The notes: generated from the sequence alone by a model not told the origin. A stretch of 31,971 bases of DNA from an uncultured Blautia sp. (GCA_902476765.1 CABSEJ010000020.1:1-31971), one strand, 5' to 3'; positions 24,552-31,971 are shown, counted from the stretch's first letter. Program-made: numbers and translations.

Positions 24552-25379
24552 ATGTACCGTATTATTAAGGTGCTGAACAATAACAGTATCCTGGTGCTGA
24601 GTAATGAGACAAAAAGGGAATATATTTTGATGGGAAACGGTATCGGATTCGGAAAGCGGCCAACTCAGCAGATTGAGCCGATAAAAGGAGCCAAGGTGTA
24701 TTCTCTGGTTACCAGGAGAAAGCAGCAGTCTGCCTTAAAAGCGGTAAATTCCATTTCGCCTGTTTTTCTGGAAATTTCCGGCAAGATTATTGCTCTGGCC
24801 CAGGAGGAATTTTCTGCGGTAAATGCAGATATTCTTCTTCCTATGGCGGACCATATCGCTTTGGCTGCCAAACGTGCCAAGGAAAATATGCAGTTTTCCA
24901 ATCCCTTTACCAAGGATATTCAAATGCTGTTTTCCAGAGAATATCAGGTGGCCCTGAAGGGCAAAGAGGTTATCAGGGATATGGCGGGATGCGAGATTTC
25001 TGACGACGAGGCAGGATTTATTGCCCTTCACATCCATGCCGGCCTTTCCGGGGAGCAGGTAGGAGAAACCCTGGAGACCACCCGAATCATTGATGAAAGC
25101 ATTTCCATTATCGAAGGCTATTTTTCTATGAGGATTTCTAAAAACTCCCTGGCTTATGCCCGTATGATGAGCCATCTTTATTATATGGCTGCCAGAACCC
25201 GCAGGGAAGAGCCTTTAAAGGTGGATATGAATGATTATATCTACGAAAAATATCCCAAGGCCGGGGAAGCGGCAGAGGCTGTTTGCAGTTACATGGGAAA
25301 GCAGCTGAAAAAAGAAATTCAGAAGGAAGAGATAGGATTTCTGGCTATCCATATTCAGAGGATTTTATCGGAGGAATAG
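24552..25379 (+). CDS. glcT: BglG-family transcriptional antiterminator (GlcT/LicT-like)
   Basis: A 275-residue RNA-binding antiterminator that should stabilise the RAT at 21948-21980 and let RNA polymerase pass into the PTS gene. Residues 1-56 are the CAT RNA-binding domain (YRIIKVLNNNSILV, GNGIGFGK). Two PTS regulation domains follow, with phosphorylatable histidines at H101 and H160 (PRD1) and H208 and H267 (PRD2). In GlcT relatives, phosphorylation by the cognate EII in the absence of sugar inactivates the protein. The start at 24552 follows GGAGGGG; an upstream in-frame ATG at 24498 has no site. Its location directly downstream of the EIICBA gene makes this a closed regulatory loop. The symbol is by context. 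Confidence 0.88.
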   Translation: MYRIIKVLNNNSILVLSNETKREYILMGNGIGFGKRPTQQIEPIKGAKVYSLVTRRKQQSALKAVNSISPVFLEISGKIIALAQEEFSAVNADILLPMADHIALAAKRAKENMQFSNPFTKDIQMLFSREYQVALKGKEVIRDMAGCEISDDEAGFIALHIHAGLSGEQVGETLETTRIIDESISIIEGYFSMRISKNSLAYARMMSHLYYMAARTRREEPLKVDMNDYIYEKYPKAGEAAEAVCSYMGKQLKKEIQKEEIGFLAIHIQRILSEE

Positions 25380-25393
25380 CACCCCGTTTTTAA

Positions 25394-25459
25394 GGCTTCC
25401 AAAAAAGACATGACCGGGAAAAGGATCATGTCTTTTTTGGAACCTTTAATTTTTTCTTT
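25394..25459 (+). terminator. Strong intrinsic terminator of the PTS/glcT operon
   Basis: A perfect 17-bp stem joins 25397-25413 (beginning TTCCAAAAAAGACATGA) to 25426-25442, with a 12-base loop, extended by GG/CC past one bulged C. A T-rich tract (25445-25459) follows. Confidence 0.9.
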
Positions 25460-25468
25460 CATATACTA
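25442..25468 (+). promoter_or_regulatory. Candidate mother-cell sporulation (SigK/SigE-like) promoter
   Basis: CATATACTA at 25460-25468 fits the SigK -10 pattern CATAnnnTA and, with one mismatch, the SigE pattern CATACAnT. AACC at 25441-25444 fits the SigK -35 (mACm) with a 15-base spacer, close to the usual 16-17. A SigA reading (TATACT at 25462-25467) lacks a suitably spaced -35. The consensus patterns are known from Bacillus; use here is inference. Confidence 0.4.
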
Positions 25469-25495
25469 CATTAAGGAAAAGCTTTGAGGTTTTCT

Positions 25496-26761
25496 ATGAA
25501 CATTATTTCAATGAAAGCCGCCCAGACGGACCACCCCGCTGAGGGAAAACTGCGCCTTCAGGTTCTGGCTGCTGACAGGAATCAGCCTGTGGAAGACGCT
25601 TCAGTAACTATTTCTTACACAGGAGACCCGGATTCCGTTATAGAGCGGGCCAATACAGATAAAAACGGACTGATACCGGAGTTGGAACTTCCCGCACCTC
25701 CTCTGGAATACAGTATGGCACCTTCGGAAAACCAACCCTATGCAGAGTATACCTTTCGTATTTCAAAGGAAGGTTATGAGAACCTGGATATATCCGGGGC
25801 AGAAATTCTGCCGGATGTGACGGCTGACCAGAGGGCTGTTTTGCAGCTGGCTACGCCGGGAGTGAATTTTCGGGATATTGTGATTCCGGCCCATACCTTG
25901 TTTGGCAATTATCCGGAAAAAATACCGGAAGACGAGATAAAACCTATGAATACCTCCGGAGAAATTGTCCTGAGCCGGGTAGTAGTGCCGGAATATGTGG
26001 TGGTCCACGACGGAACGCCGGATAATACTTCCGCACAAAATTATTATGTCCGATATCGGGATTATATTAAAAATGTGGCTTCCAGCGAGATTTATGCTAC
26101 CTGGCCTACGGAAACCATTAAGGCCAATGTACTGGCCATTATGTCCTTTACCTTGAATCGGGTATATACAGAATGGTACCGAAACAAAGGCTATGACTTT
26201 ACCATCACTTCTTCTACGGCTTTTGACCACAAATGGATATACGGCAGAAATATTTTCGACAGCATTTCTCAGGTGGTAGATGAGCTGTTTGATAATTATC
26301 TGTCCCGGCCCGGAGTACGTCAGCCTATTCTTACCCAATACTGCGACGGGCAGAGAGTGAAATGTCCGGGGTGGATGACACAGTGGGGGTCCAAATATCT
26401 GGGCGACCAGGGCTATTCAGCCATTGAAATTCTCAGGAATTTCTATGGCAGCAACATGTACATCAATGCTGCAGAGGAAATTTCCGGTATCCCGGCTTCC
26501 TGGCCAGGTTCACCTTTGGATATTGGCTCTTCCGGAGAAAAGGTACGGCAGCTGCAGGAGCAATTAAACGCTATAGCCAAATCATATCCGGCATTGCCGA
26601 CCATAGCAGTAGACGGAGTCTACGGAGAATCTACCCAGAATGCGGTGCGGGAATTCCAGAAGGTATTTGACCTGCCGGTTACTGGTGTGGTAGATTATCC
26701 TACTTGGTACGAAATACAGGAAATATATGTGGGAGTTACCAGAATCGCAGAGCTGGTTTAG
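25496..26761 (+). CDS. sleC: SleC-like spore cortex-lytic protein (SpoIID-like domain + peptidoglycan-binding domain)
   Basis: A 421-residue protein matching clostridial SleC in size and layout. Residues about 15-120 form an Ig/transthyretin-like N-terminal region. A SpoIID/LytB-related lytic domain spans about 165-320, where YIKNVASSEIYATWPTETIKA holds E198, the candidate catalytic glutamate. A PG_binding_1 domain spans about 342-408 (GSSGEKVRQLQEQLNAI, DGVYGESTQNAV). SleC degrades spore cortex at germination after cleavage by Csp proteases; no csp gene is visible here. I prefer ATG 25496 (GAGGT six bases upstream) to TTG 25484. There is no classical signal peptide, as in other SleC proteins loaded from the mother cell. 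The SleC name rests on remembered family features, not on a search. Confidence 0.82.
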   Translation: MNIISMKAAQTDHPAEGKLRLQVLAADRNQPVEDASVTISYTGDPDSVIERANTDKNGLIPELELPAPPLEYSMAPSENQPYAEYTFRISKEGYENLDISGAEILPDVTADQRAVLQLATPGVNFRDIVIPAHTLFGNYPEKIPEDEIKPMNTSGEIVLSRVVVPEYVVVHDGTPDNTSAQNYYVRYRDYIKNVASSEIYATWPTETIKANVLAIMSFTLNRVYTEWYRNKGYDFTITSSTAFDHKWIYGRNIFDSISQVVDELFDNYLSRPGVRQPILTQYCDGQRVKCPGWMTQWGSKYLGDQGYSAIEILRNFYGSNMYINAAEEISGIPASWPGSPLDIGSSGEKVRQLQEQLNAIAKSYPALPTIAVDGVYGESTQNAVREFQKVFDLPVTGVVDYPTWYEIQEIYVGVTRIAELV

Positions 26762-26814
26762 TTTTCTTACCTTTTGGTAATAAAACTCTGAACTCTGAAA
26801 ATGCTGAATATAAC

Positions 26815-26863
26815 ATCCCCTCAGAATAAAAGGGATATTTGTCCCTTTATATTCTGAGGGGAT
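26815..26863. repeat. Long perfect hairpin downstream of the SleC-like gene
   Basis: Outer arms ATCCCCTCAGAATA and TATTCTGAGGGGAT (14 bp) pair perfectly, and inner AAAGGGA/TCCCTTT pairs above them. No T run follows on either strand, so it is an atypical terminator at best. It could end the upstream transcript or be a protein- or RNase-recognised structure. Confidence 0.65.
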
Positions 26864-26956
26864 ATTTGGATTACTGTTGCGGCAGAGTAATATCATCCAT
26901 GGGATAAGGCCTTCCTCTGCTAATCGTGTAAAACCTCTTCTTTATGATAAAAAATA

Positions 26957-27027
26957 AGCAGATAACGGGAATCGAACCCGCCTCTTCAGCTTGGGAAGCT
27001 GACGTTCTACCAATGAACTATATCTGC
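26957..27027 (-). tRNA. tRNA-Gly, anticodon CCC
   Basis: The minus strand folds as a standard cloverleaf: acceptor GCAGATA/TATCTGC (perfect), D arm GTTC/GAAC with loop ATTGGTA, anticodon stem TCAGC/GCTGA, loop TTCCCAA (anticodon CCC, reading GGG), a 4-base variable loop, T arm GCGGG/CCCGT with loop TTCGATT, and discriminator T. CCA is not encoded. A T-rich stretch right after the gene (26945-26957) probably ends transcription. Confidence 0.95.
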
Positions 27028-27035
27028 ATGTCTTT

Positions 27036-27063
27036 AGTATAGCACTTTCCCTGAATTTTTCAA
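27036..27063 (-). promoter_or_regulatory. Promoter of tRNA-Gly
   Basis: On the minus strand, -35 TTGAAA (27058-27063) and -10 TATACT (27036-27041) are separated by 16 bases, with an extended -10 TG. The -10 lies eight bases from the tRNA 5' end. Confidence 0.75.
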
Positions 27064-27151
27064 GAAAGAATTTGTGTTTTTCCTGAATGTTTTTACTATT
27101 CCTACCAGTTATCCCGGAATTTTATTCTATATTTTCCTCTGCATTCAATGG

Positions 27152-27180
27152 TTGAAAAAATTCTGAAATAGAGATAAAAT
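27152..27180 (+). promoter_or_regulatory. Sigma-A promoter of the glpK operon
   Basis: -35 TTGAAA (27152-27157) and -10 TAAAAT (27175-27180) are separated by 17 bases. The transcript would start near 27187, leaving a roughly 130-base leader that contains a terminator. Confidence 0.75.
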
Positions 27181-27236
27181 AGCAGTAAGCAATAACGGGG
27201 GAAAAGAAAATATATAAGGCTGAGAGAAACGGAGAC

Positions 27237-27279
27237 AGGCTGCCTATGAAAAGGGGAACTTTTTGGGCGGCTTTTCTTT
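27237..27279 (+). terminator. Leader terminator upstream of glpK (candidate GlpP-type attenuator)
   Basis: AGGCTGCC (27237-27244) pairs with GGCGGCTT (27266-27273) over 8 bp with two G-T pairs. AAAAG/CTTTT-type pairing continues inside, and TTTTCTTT completes the T tract. It lies between the promoter and the glpK start, so it can only act as a regulated or leaky terminator. Confidence 0.6.
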
Positions 27280-27316
27280 ATGATATAGGACTTTATAAAA
27301 TTTTAGGAGGTACAGT

Positions 27317-28813
27317 ATGGCAAAATATGTAATGGCATTGGATGCGGGGACAACCAGTAACAGATGTATTCTGTTTAACAAAAAGGGAGAAATCGTAAGC
27401 TCTGCCCAAAAAGAGTTTACTCAATATTTCCCCAAGCCTGGCTGGGTGGAACATGATGCCAATGAAATCTGGTCCAATCAGCTGGGAGTGGCTGTGGAGG
27501 CCATGCAGAAAGCAGGGGCCGAGGCAAAAGACATTGCGGCTATCGGCATTACCAATCAGAGAGAGACAGCTATTGTATGGGACAAAAACACGGGAGAGCC
27601 AATCTGCCATGCAATTGTATGGCAATGCAGAAGAACTTCGGAATACTGTGATTCTCTGAAGGAAAAAGGGCTGACAGAAATGTTCCGTTCTAAGACCGGG
27701 CTGATTATTGACGCTTATTTTTCCGGGACAAAGGTGAAATGGATTCTGGACCATATGCCCGGAGCAAGAGAAAGGGCCCAGAGAGGAGAACTGCTTTTCG
27801 GGACTGTGGAGACCTGGCTGATTTGGAAAATGACAAAGGGAACGGTTCATGTGACGGATTATTCCAATGCTTCCAGAACTCTGCTTTTTAATATCAATAC
27901 TCTGGAGTGGGATCAGGAAATTTTAGAGGAGCTTCAGATTCCTGCCTGTATGCTCCCAAAGCCTGTGCCATCCAGCAGTGTGTACGGAATGACAGACAGC
28001 AGTTTTTTCGGCGGGCCGATTCCCATAGCCGGGGCAGCGGGAGACCAGCAGTCCGCTTTGTTCGGTCAGACCTGTTTTGAAAAGGGAGATGCCAAAAATA
28101 CCTATGGAACCGGCTGTTTTCTGTTGATGAATACCGGAGAAACCCCGGTATTTTCCCAAAACGGTTTGGTGACGACTATTGCCTGGGGAATTGACGGGAA
28201 AGTAAATTATGCTCTGGAGGGCTCTGTTTTCGTGGCAGGAGCTGTAATCCAGTGGTTGAGAGACGAACTGCGGCTTATAGACAGTGCGGAGGATTCTGAA
28301 TACATGGCAAAAAAAGTGAAGGATACCAACGGCTGTTATGTTGTTCCGGCCTTTACCGGACTTGGGGCTCCTTACTGGGACCAGTATGCCAGGGGAACTA
28401 TTGTAGGTCTTACCAGAGGGGTGAATAAATGCCATATTATCCGGGCGTCTCTGGAATCCCTGGCTTATCAGGTCCATGACGTGATTGAAGCTATGGAAGC
28501 AGATTCCGGTATTAAGTTGAACTCCCTGAAGGTGGACGGAGGGGCCAGCGCAAATAATTTCCTCATGCAGACTCAGGCAGATATGATTCAGGTTCCGGTG
28601 AAACGTCCTGTGTGCGTGGAGACAACAGCCATGGGAGCAGCATATTTGGCAGGATTGGCTGTGGGTTACTGGAACAGCAGGGAAGAAATCGTAGAGAACT
28701 GGAATATCGACCGGATTTTCGCTCCTGAAATTTCAAAGGAAGAGCGGGATAAAAAGTCCAGAGGCTGGAAAAAAGCAGTGAAATGTGCCTATGGATGGGC
28801 CAAAGAAGAGTAG
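27317..28813 (+). CDS. glpK: Glycerol kinase
   Basis: GlpK phosphorylates glycerol to sn-glycerol 3-phosphate with ATP. The 498-residue length is standard. Family landmarks are the N-terminal ALDAGTTSNRCILF (7-20), the glycerol-site NQRET (80-84), IAGAAGDQQSALFG (237-250), KNTYGTGCF and the late VDGGASANNFLMQ. In low-GC Gram-positives a histidine near residue 230 (in a YHFYG context) is normally phosphorylated by HPr; here the matching stretch is DSSFFGG (227-233) with no histidine. AGGAGG precedes the ATG. The rhamnosidase gene begins 10 bases after the stop. No glpF is adjacent. Confidence 0.97.
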   Translation: MAKYVMALDAGTTSNRCILFNKKGEIVSSAQKEFTQYFPKPGWVEHDANEIWSNQLGVAVEAMQKAGAEAKDIAAIGITNQRETAIVWDKNTGEPICHAIVWQCRRTSEYCDSLKEKGLTEMFRSKTGLIIDAYFSGTKVKWILDHMPGARERAQRGELLFGTVETWLIWKMTKGTVHVTDYSNASRTLLFNINTLEWDQEILEELQIPACMLPKPVPSSSVYGMTDSSFFGGPIPIAGAAGDQQSALFGQTCFEKGDAKNTYGTGCFLLMNTGETPVFSQNGLVTTIAWGIDGKVNYALEGSVFVAGAVIQWLRDELRLIDSAEDSEYMAKKVKDTNGCYVVPAFTGLGAPYWDQYARGTIVGLTRGVNKCHIIRASLESLAYQVHDVIEAMEADSGIKLNSLKVDGGASANNFLMQTQADMIQVPVKRPVCVETTAMGAAYLAGLAVGYWNSREEIVENWNIDRIFAPEISKEERDKKSRGWKKAVKCAYGWAKEE

Positions 28814-28823
28814 AGGACAAAGT

Positions 28824-31496
28824 ATGGAAATCAGAAATATGAGAGTGAACCATCTGAAACAGCCTTTAGGCTGTCAGTGTCAGTATCCGGTGTTTTCCTG
28901 GGTGACCCAGGGCTGCCAGGGAAAGTTCCAGACAGGAGCCAGGCTGGAAATTGCACTGGATAAAAAGATGGATAAGGTGATTTATGACAGTGGATGGCAA
29001 AAAGAAATAGACAGTCTGGGCTTTTGTCCTAATGTACAGATTAGTCCCAGAACCAGGTATTACTGGAGAGTAAAGGTGCGTACAAGCAAAGGGGAGACTC
29101 TGGTTAGCCCGGCAGATTGGTTTGAGACAGGAAAAATGCAGGAGCTGTGGCTGGGAGATTGGATTGGCGCAGATTTTAATCGGGAAGATAAAGAAATCCA
29201 CCCGCTGTTTCACAAGAAATTTCAGGTTCCAAAGGACCTTGCCTCCGCCAGGCTGTATATTTGCGGATTAGGACTTTTTGAAGCCAGGGTAAACGGAAGG
29301 CCGGTTTCCAGGGAATATCTGGCTCCCTTCTACACGGATTATGCTAATTGGATACAGTGCGTAACCTATGATATTACAGGTCTTTTAAATGCCGGCAAGG
29401 AAAATGCTTTGGGAGTCAGCCTGGGAAACGGCTGGTATAAAGGCAGGTTCAGCTATGAAAAGGATATGAGCTATCTTTATGGAGACCAGTTTCAGTTGAT
29501 AAGTGAAATACGTATGGAAACCCGGAAGGGGAAAGAAATTACCGTTGTCTCTGATGAGAGCTGGCAGTGTGCTCCTTCTCCGGTGTTGGAAAGCAGTATC
29601 TATGACGGAGAGGTTTATGATGCCAGATTGGAACAGGAAGATTTTGGAACGGTCAGGGCCTCTTTTTCCGGTCAGGCTGTAAAGGTGGAAGGGCCAAAAG
29701 CCCCTGTACAGGACCGTTTAAGTCCGCCTTTGATAATAACCCAGAGGATAAAGCCAGTGGAAGTCATAAAAACTCCGGCAGGGGAAACTGTGTTAGATTT
29801 CGGACAGGAGATAACCGGATGGACAGAGTTTTTGTGCAGGGAAGAAGAAGGAAAGGAAATCCGCCTTCAGCATGGGGAGGTACTTCAGAAAGGAAACTTT
29901 TACCGGGATAATCTGCGAAGTGCCAAAGCGGAACTGCGGTACATTTCTAACGGAAAGGAAAAACTGGTTCGTCCCCATTTTACCTTTTTTGGCTTTCGCT
30001 ATGTGAAGGTAGAGGGAATAGAAAGGGTATATCCTGAGGATTTTACGGCCTGTGTTCTTCATTCCAATCTTGCCAGAACAGGAAAAATACGGACATCCTC
30101 TAAAAAAGTAAATCGCCTGTTTGAAAATATAGTCTGGAGTCAGAGAGGGAATTTTTTGGATGTGCCTACGGATTGTCCCCAACGGGACGAGCGATTAGGC
30201 TGGACAGGAGATGCCCAGGCCTTTTGCAGTACGGCCTGTTATCACATGGAAAGCCCGGCTTTTTACCGGAAATATCTCTACGATATGAAACTGGACCAGT
30301 GGCAGTACGAGGGCGGCGTTCCCCATGTGGTTCCTGATGTGCTGGGCCAGGTGGAAAAAGTCAAAGCCAGGAGGGAAGGAAAAAAAGAGACGGAGCCGGG
30401 ACAATGGACCACTTACGGTTCCTGTGCCTGGGGCGATGCAGCTTGTATCATCCCCTGGACCCTATACTGCTTTTACGGGGATGAAATTTTGCTGGCAGAA
30501 CAGTATCCGGTTATGAGGGATTGGGTAGAATACATTCACCGTATAGACCAGAGTCAGTGTGAAGGAAGCCATATCTGGAAGGTAGGATTCCATTTTGCAG
30601 ATTGGCTTTCTCTGGATAATCCGGATAAAGACAGCTGCTTTGGGGGAACAGATACCAGTTATGTGGCTACGGCTTTTTATTACCATTCTGTAACACTTAC
30701 GGTCAAAGCGGCCAGGGTGTTGGGACTGGCTGAGGATGAGAGAACCTACAAAAGACTGGCCAGAGAAATTAAAAGCGCTTTCCGGAAGAATTACTTTACC
30801 CCAAGCGGCGAACCCAAGGAGAAAACCCAGACAGCTCTGGCTTTGGCTCTCTACTGGGGATTGGCACCCCGGTGCAGCAGGACAAGGTTGGCGGGGCTGC
30901 TAAAAAAAGCTCTTGAGGCTCAGGGCATGCATCTGACCACTGGTTTTGTAGGAACCTGCTATCTGTGTCCCGCACTTTCGGATAGCGGGCTTAATCAGGA
31001 GGCCTACAGCCTGCTTCTGCAGGAAAAGTATCCCGGCTGGCTTTACGAGGTGGATATGGGAGCTACTACAGTTTGGGAAAGATGGAATTCCATCCTGCCT
31101 GACGGAACAATCAGCGGAACCGGGATGAACAGCCTGAACCACTATGCCTATGGAGTAATTGCTCAGTGGATGTATCAGTATATGTGCGGCCTTAGACCTG
31201 TGGAAAGGAAACCAGGATTTCGCAGGGCACTTGTGGCGCCCATGCCGGATAAAAGGCTGCGCTATGCCCGCATGACTTATGACTCTGCCAGCGGCATATA
31301 TGAAGCGGGATGGGAGTGGAGACGAGAAGGCATCTGCTTTTTCCTGACTGTTCCTTTTAATTCCGCTGCAAAATTCCGGCTGCCCTTCAGAGGAAAATCT
31401 GTGCGCATCAACGGCAGGAGAAGCCGGAGGCTGGAAAGGACAGGAGAGCTTGTGCTTCCCCAGGGAAACTATGAAATTCTGGTATCCGTAAAGTAA
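28824..31496 (+). CDS. Alpha-L-rhamnosidase, GH78
   Basis: An 890-residue glycoside hydrolase that removes terminal alpha-L-rhamnose from glycosides. The domain order follows the family: N-terminal fibronectin-like and carbohydrate-binding beta domains (about 1-330), a linker, the (alpha/alpha)6 barrel (about 335-780) and a C-terminal beta domain. The catalytic segment DCPQRDERLGWTGD spans 450-463, and the late E752 in TTVWERWNS aligns with the catalytic-pocket glutamate. There is no signal peptide or membrane segment, so it acts inside the cell on imported rhamnosides. The start at 28824 follows AGAGGA; an in-frame ATG at 28785 lies within glpK. Co-transcription with glpK is likely. Confidence 0.92.
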   Translation: MEIRNMRVNHLKQPLGCQCQYPVFSWVTQGCQGKFQTGARLEIALDKKMDKVIYDSGWQKEIDSLGFCPNVQISPRTRYYWRVKVRTSKGETLVSPADWFETGKMQELWLGDWIGADFNREDKEIHPLFHKKFQVPKDLASARLYICGLGLFEARVNGRPVSREYLAPFYTDYANWIQCVTYDITGLLNAGKENALGVSLGNGWYKGRFSYEKDMSYLYGDQFQLISEIRMETRKGKEITVVSDESWQCAPSPVLESSIYDGEVYDARLEQEDFGTVRASFSGQAVKVEGPKAPVQDRLSPPLIITQRIKPVEVIKTPAGETVLDFGQEITGWTEFLCREEEGKEIRLQHGEVLQKGNFYRDNLRSAKAELRYISNGKEKLVRPHFTFFGFRYVKVEGIERVYPEDFTACVLHSNLARTGKIRTSSKKVNRLFENIVWSQRGNFLDVPTDCPQRDERLGWTGDAQAFCSTACYHMESPAFYRKYLYDMKLDQWQYEGGVPHVVPDVLGQVEKVKARREGKKETEPGQWTTYGSCAWGDAACIIPWTLYCFYGDEILLAEQYPVMRDWVEYIHRIDQSQCEGSHIWKVGFHFADWLSLDNPDKDSCFGGTDTSYVATAFYYHSVTLTVKAARVLGLAEDERTYKRLAREIKSAFRKNYFTPSGEPKEKTQTALALALYWGLAPRCSRTRLAGLLKKALEAQGMHLTTGFVGTCYLCPALSDSGLNQEAYSLLLQEKYPGWLYEVDMGATTVWERWNSILPDGTISGTGMNSLNHYAYGVIAQWMYQYMCGLRPVERKPGFRRALVAPMPDKRLRYARMTYDSASGIYEAGWEWRREGICFFLTVPFNSAAKFRLPFRGKSVRINGRRSRRLERTGELVLPQGNYEILVSVK

Positions 31497-31524
31497 CCTG
31501 GAAGATAAGAAAGAAGAGAGAGGA

Positions 31525-31971
31525 ATGTTAGGAGAAAATCACGCCCATATTTTTATGAACGGGGTAAATTATAAACAGGCAGTAAAGGAACATGAAAAGG
31601 GACCGGAGGATAGGCTTATCCGGTCCCGTCTGAGGGCTTATCAGGAGAAAGGAGTCTCCTTTGTCAGAGACGGGGGAGACTATCTTCATGTATCTGAGAG
31701 AGCCAGAGAACTGGCGCCGGAATATGGAATCGACTATAGAACACCTTTGCCATACATAAGAAGGGCCATTACGGTGGAATCGTAGGCAGGAGCTTTGCTA
31801 CCCTGAAGGAGTATGCCGCACTGGTAGATGAGGTAAAAAGGGCAAAGGGAGATTTTATCAAAATCATGACAACAGGAATTATGGATTTTGATACTGACGG
31901 TTCTATTACAGGTACAGATTTAAAAGCCCGGGAAGTTAAAGAAATGGTTCATATTGCCCATGAGGAGGGGT
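31525..31971 (+). pseudogene. Metal-dependent amidohydrolase, frameshifted as written and truncated by the window edge
   Basis: The N terminus (with HAHIFMNG, the HxH metal motif, and SFVRDGGD) matches the amidohydrolase family (PF01979). The initial frame continues only to a TAG at 31783-31785. From 31746 another frame continues the family sequence without a gap: FAIHKKGHYGGIVG, then FIKIMTTGIMDF, and stays open to the window end. One base appears to be missing around 31744-31748 (in ACACCTTTGCC). Restoring one C or T would give an intact gene, so this is either a recent inactivating deletion or a sequence error. The ATG at 31525 follows a GAGAGAGG stretch 28 bases after the rhamnosidase gene, suggesting the same operon. 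The substrate is unknown. Confidence 0.78.

Noticed and set aside
27217..27235. CTGAGA in the glpK leader, reminiscent of a TPP riboswitch core
   Set aside because: The other conserved TPP elements are absent and the downstream gene is unrelated to thiamine; a single hexamer is not evidence.
31741..31750. Programmed -1 frameshifting in the amidohydrolase
   Set aside because: The site ACACCTTTGCC has no X-XXY-YYZ slippery heptamer and no evident downstream stimulator; an indel or sequence error explains it better.

Overview
The window reads as chromosomal DNA of an anaerobic, Gram-positive member of the Clostridia, most likely Lachnospiraceae (Blautia/Ruminococcus-like; this is inference from gene content and protein style, with no search run). 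Supporting signs are strong GGAGG ribosome-binding sites, sigma-A promoters (often with an extended -10), a SleC-like spore-cortex lytic protein, a GlcT/LicT-type antiterminator next to a glucose-type PTS, the pyrH-frr-uppS-cdsA-dxr-rseP block typical of Clostridia, and a tRNA gene without encoded CCA. I see no insertion sequence, prophage or CRISPR array.

Layout. 1-1.7 kb: the end of a NuoE-like [2Fe-2S] protein, translationally coupled to a HAD phosphatase/cyclase fusion. 1.7-5.9 kb (minus): carB, without carA, and then a DMT-family permease. 6.2-9.5 kb (plus): an ABC ATPase, a large ABC permease and an NdpA/YejK-like nucleoid-associated protein in one tight unit. 9.6-11.5 kb (minus): a GHKL sensor kinase and LytTR response regulator, divergent from 11.8-14.6 kb (plus), a BceAB-like ABC ATPase and FtsX-type permease. 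The shared control region carries a 14-bp direct repeat spaced by exactly 50 bp. 14.8-16.2 kb: a sodium:neurotransmitter-symporter family transporter with its own promoter and terminator.

16.4-21.8 kb is a housekeeping unit: UMP kinase, ribosome recycling factor, undecaprenyl diphosphate synthase, CDP-diglyceride synthase, DXP reductoisomerase and the RseP site-2 protease, i.e. nucleotide supply, translation recycling, isoprenoid/cell-wall lipid carrier and phospholipid synthesis. 21.9-25.4 kb is a glucose-family PTS system: promoter, RAT antiterminator, long terminator hairpin, EIICBA and a BglG-family antiterminator gene, forming an apparent autoregulatory loop. 25.5-26.8 kb: the SleC-like protein behind a sequence resembling a mother-cell sporulation promoter. 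26.8-27.3 kb holds a perfect long hairpin, tRNA-Gly(CCC) on the minus strand and a glpK promoter whose leader contains a terminator. 27.3-32 kb: glycerol kinase, a GH78 alpha-L-rhamnosidase and an amidohydrolase that is frameshifted as written and runs off the window.

Most of the window is ordinary chromosome. The items most worth a second look are the paired repeats between the LytTR/GHKL pair and the BceAB-like exporter, the HAD-cyclase fusion, the glpK leader terminator combined with loss of the regulatory histidine in GlpK, and the frameshift in the last gene.
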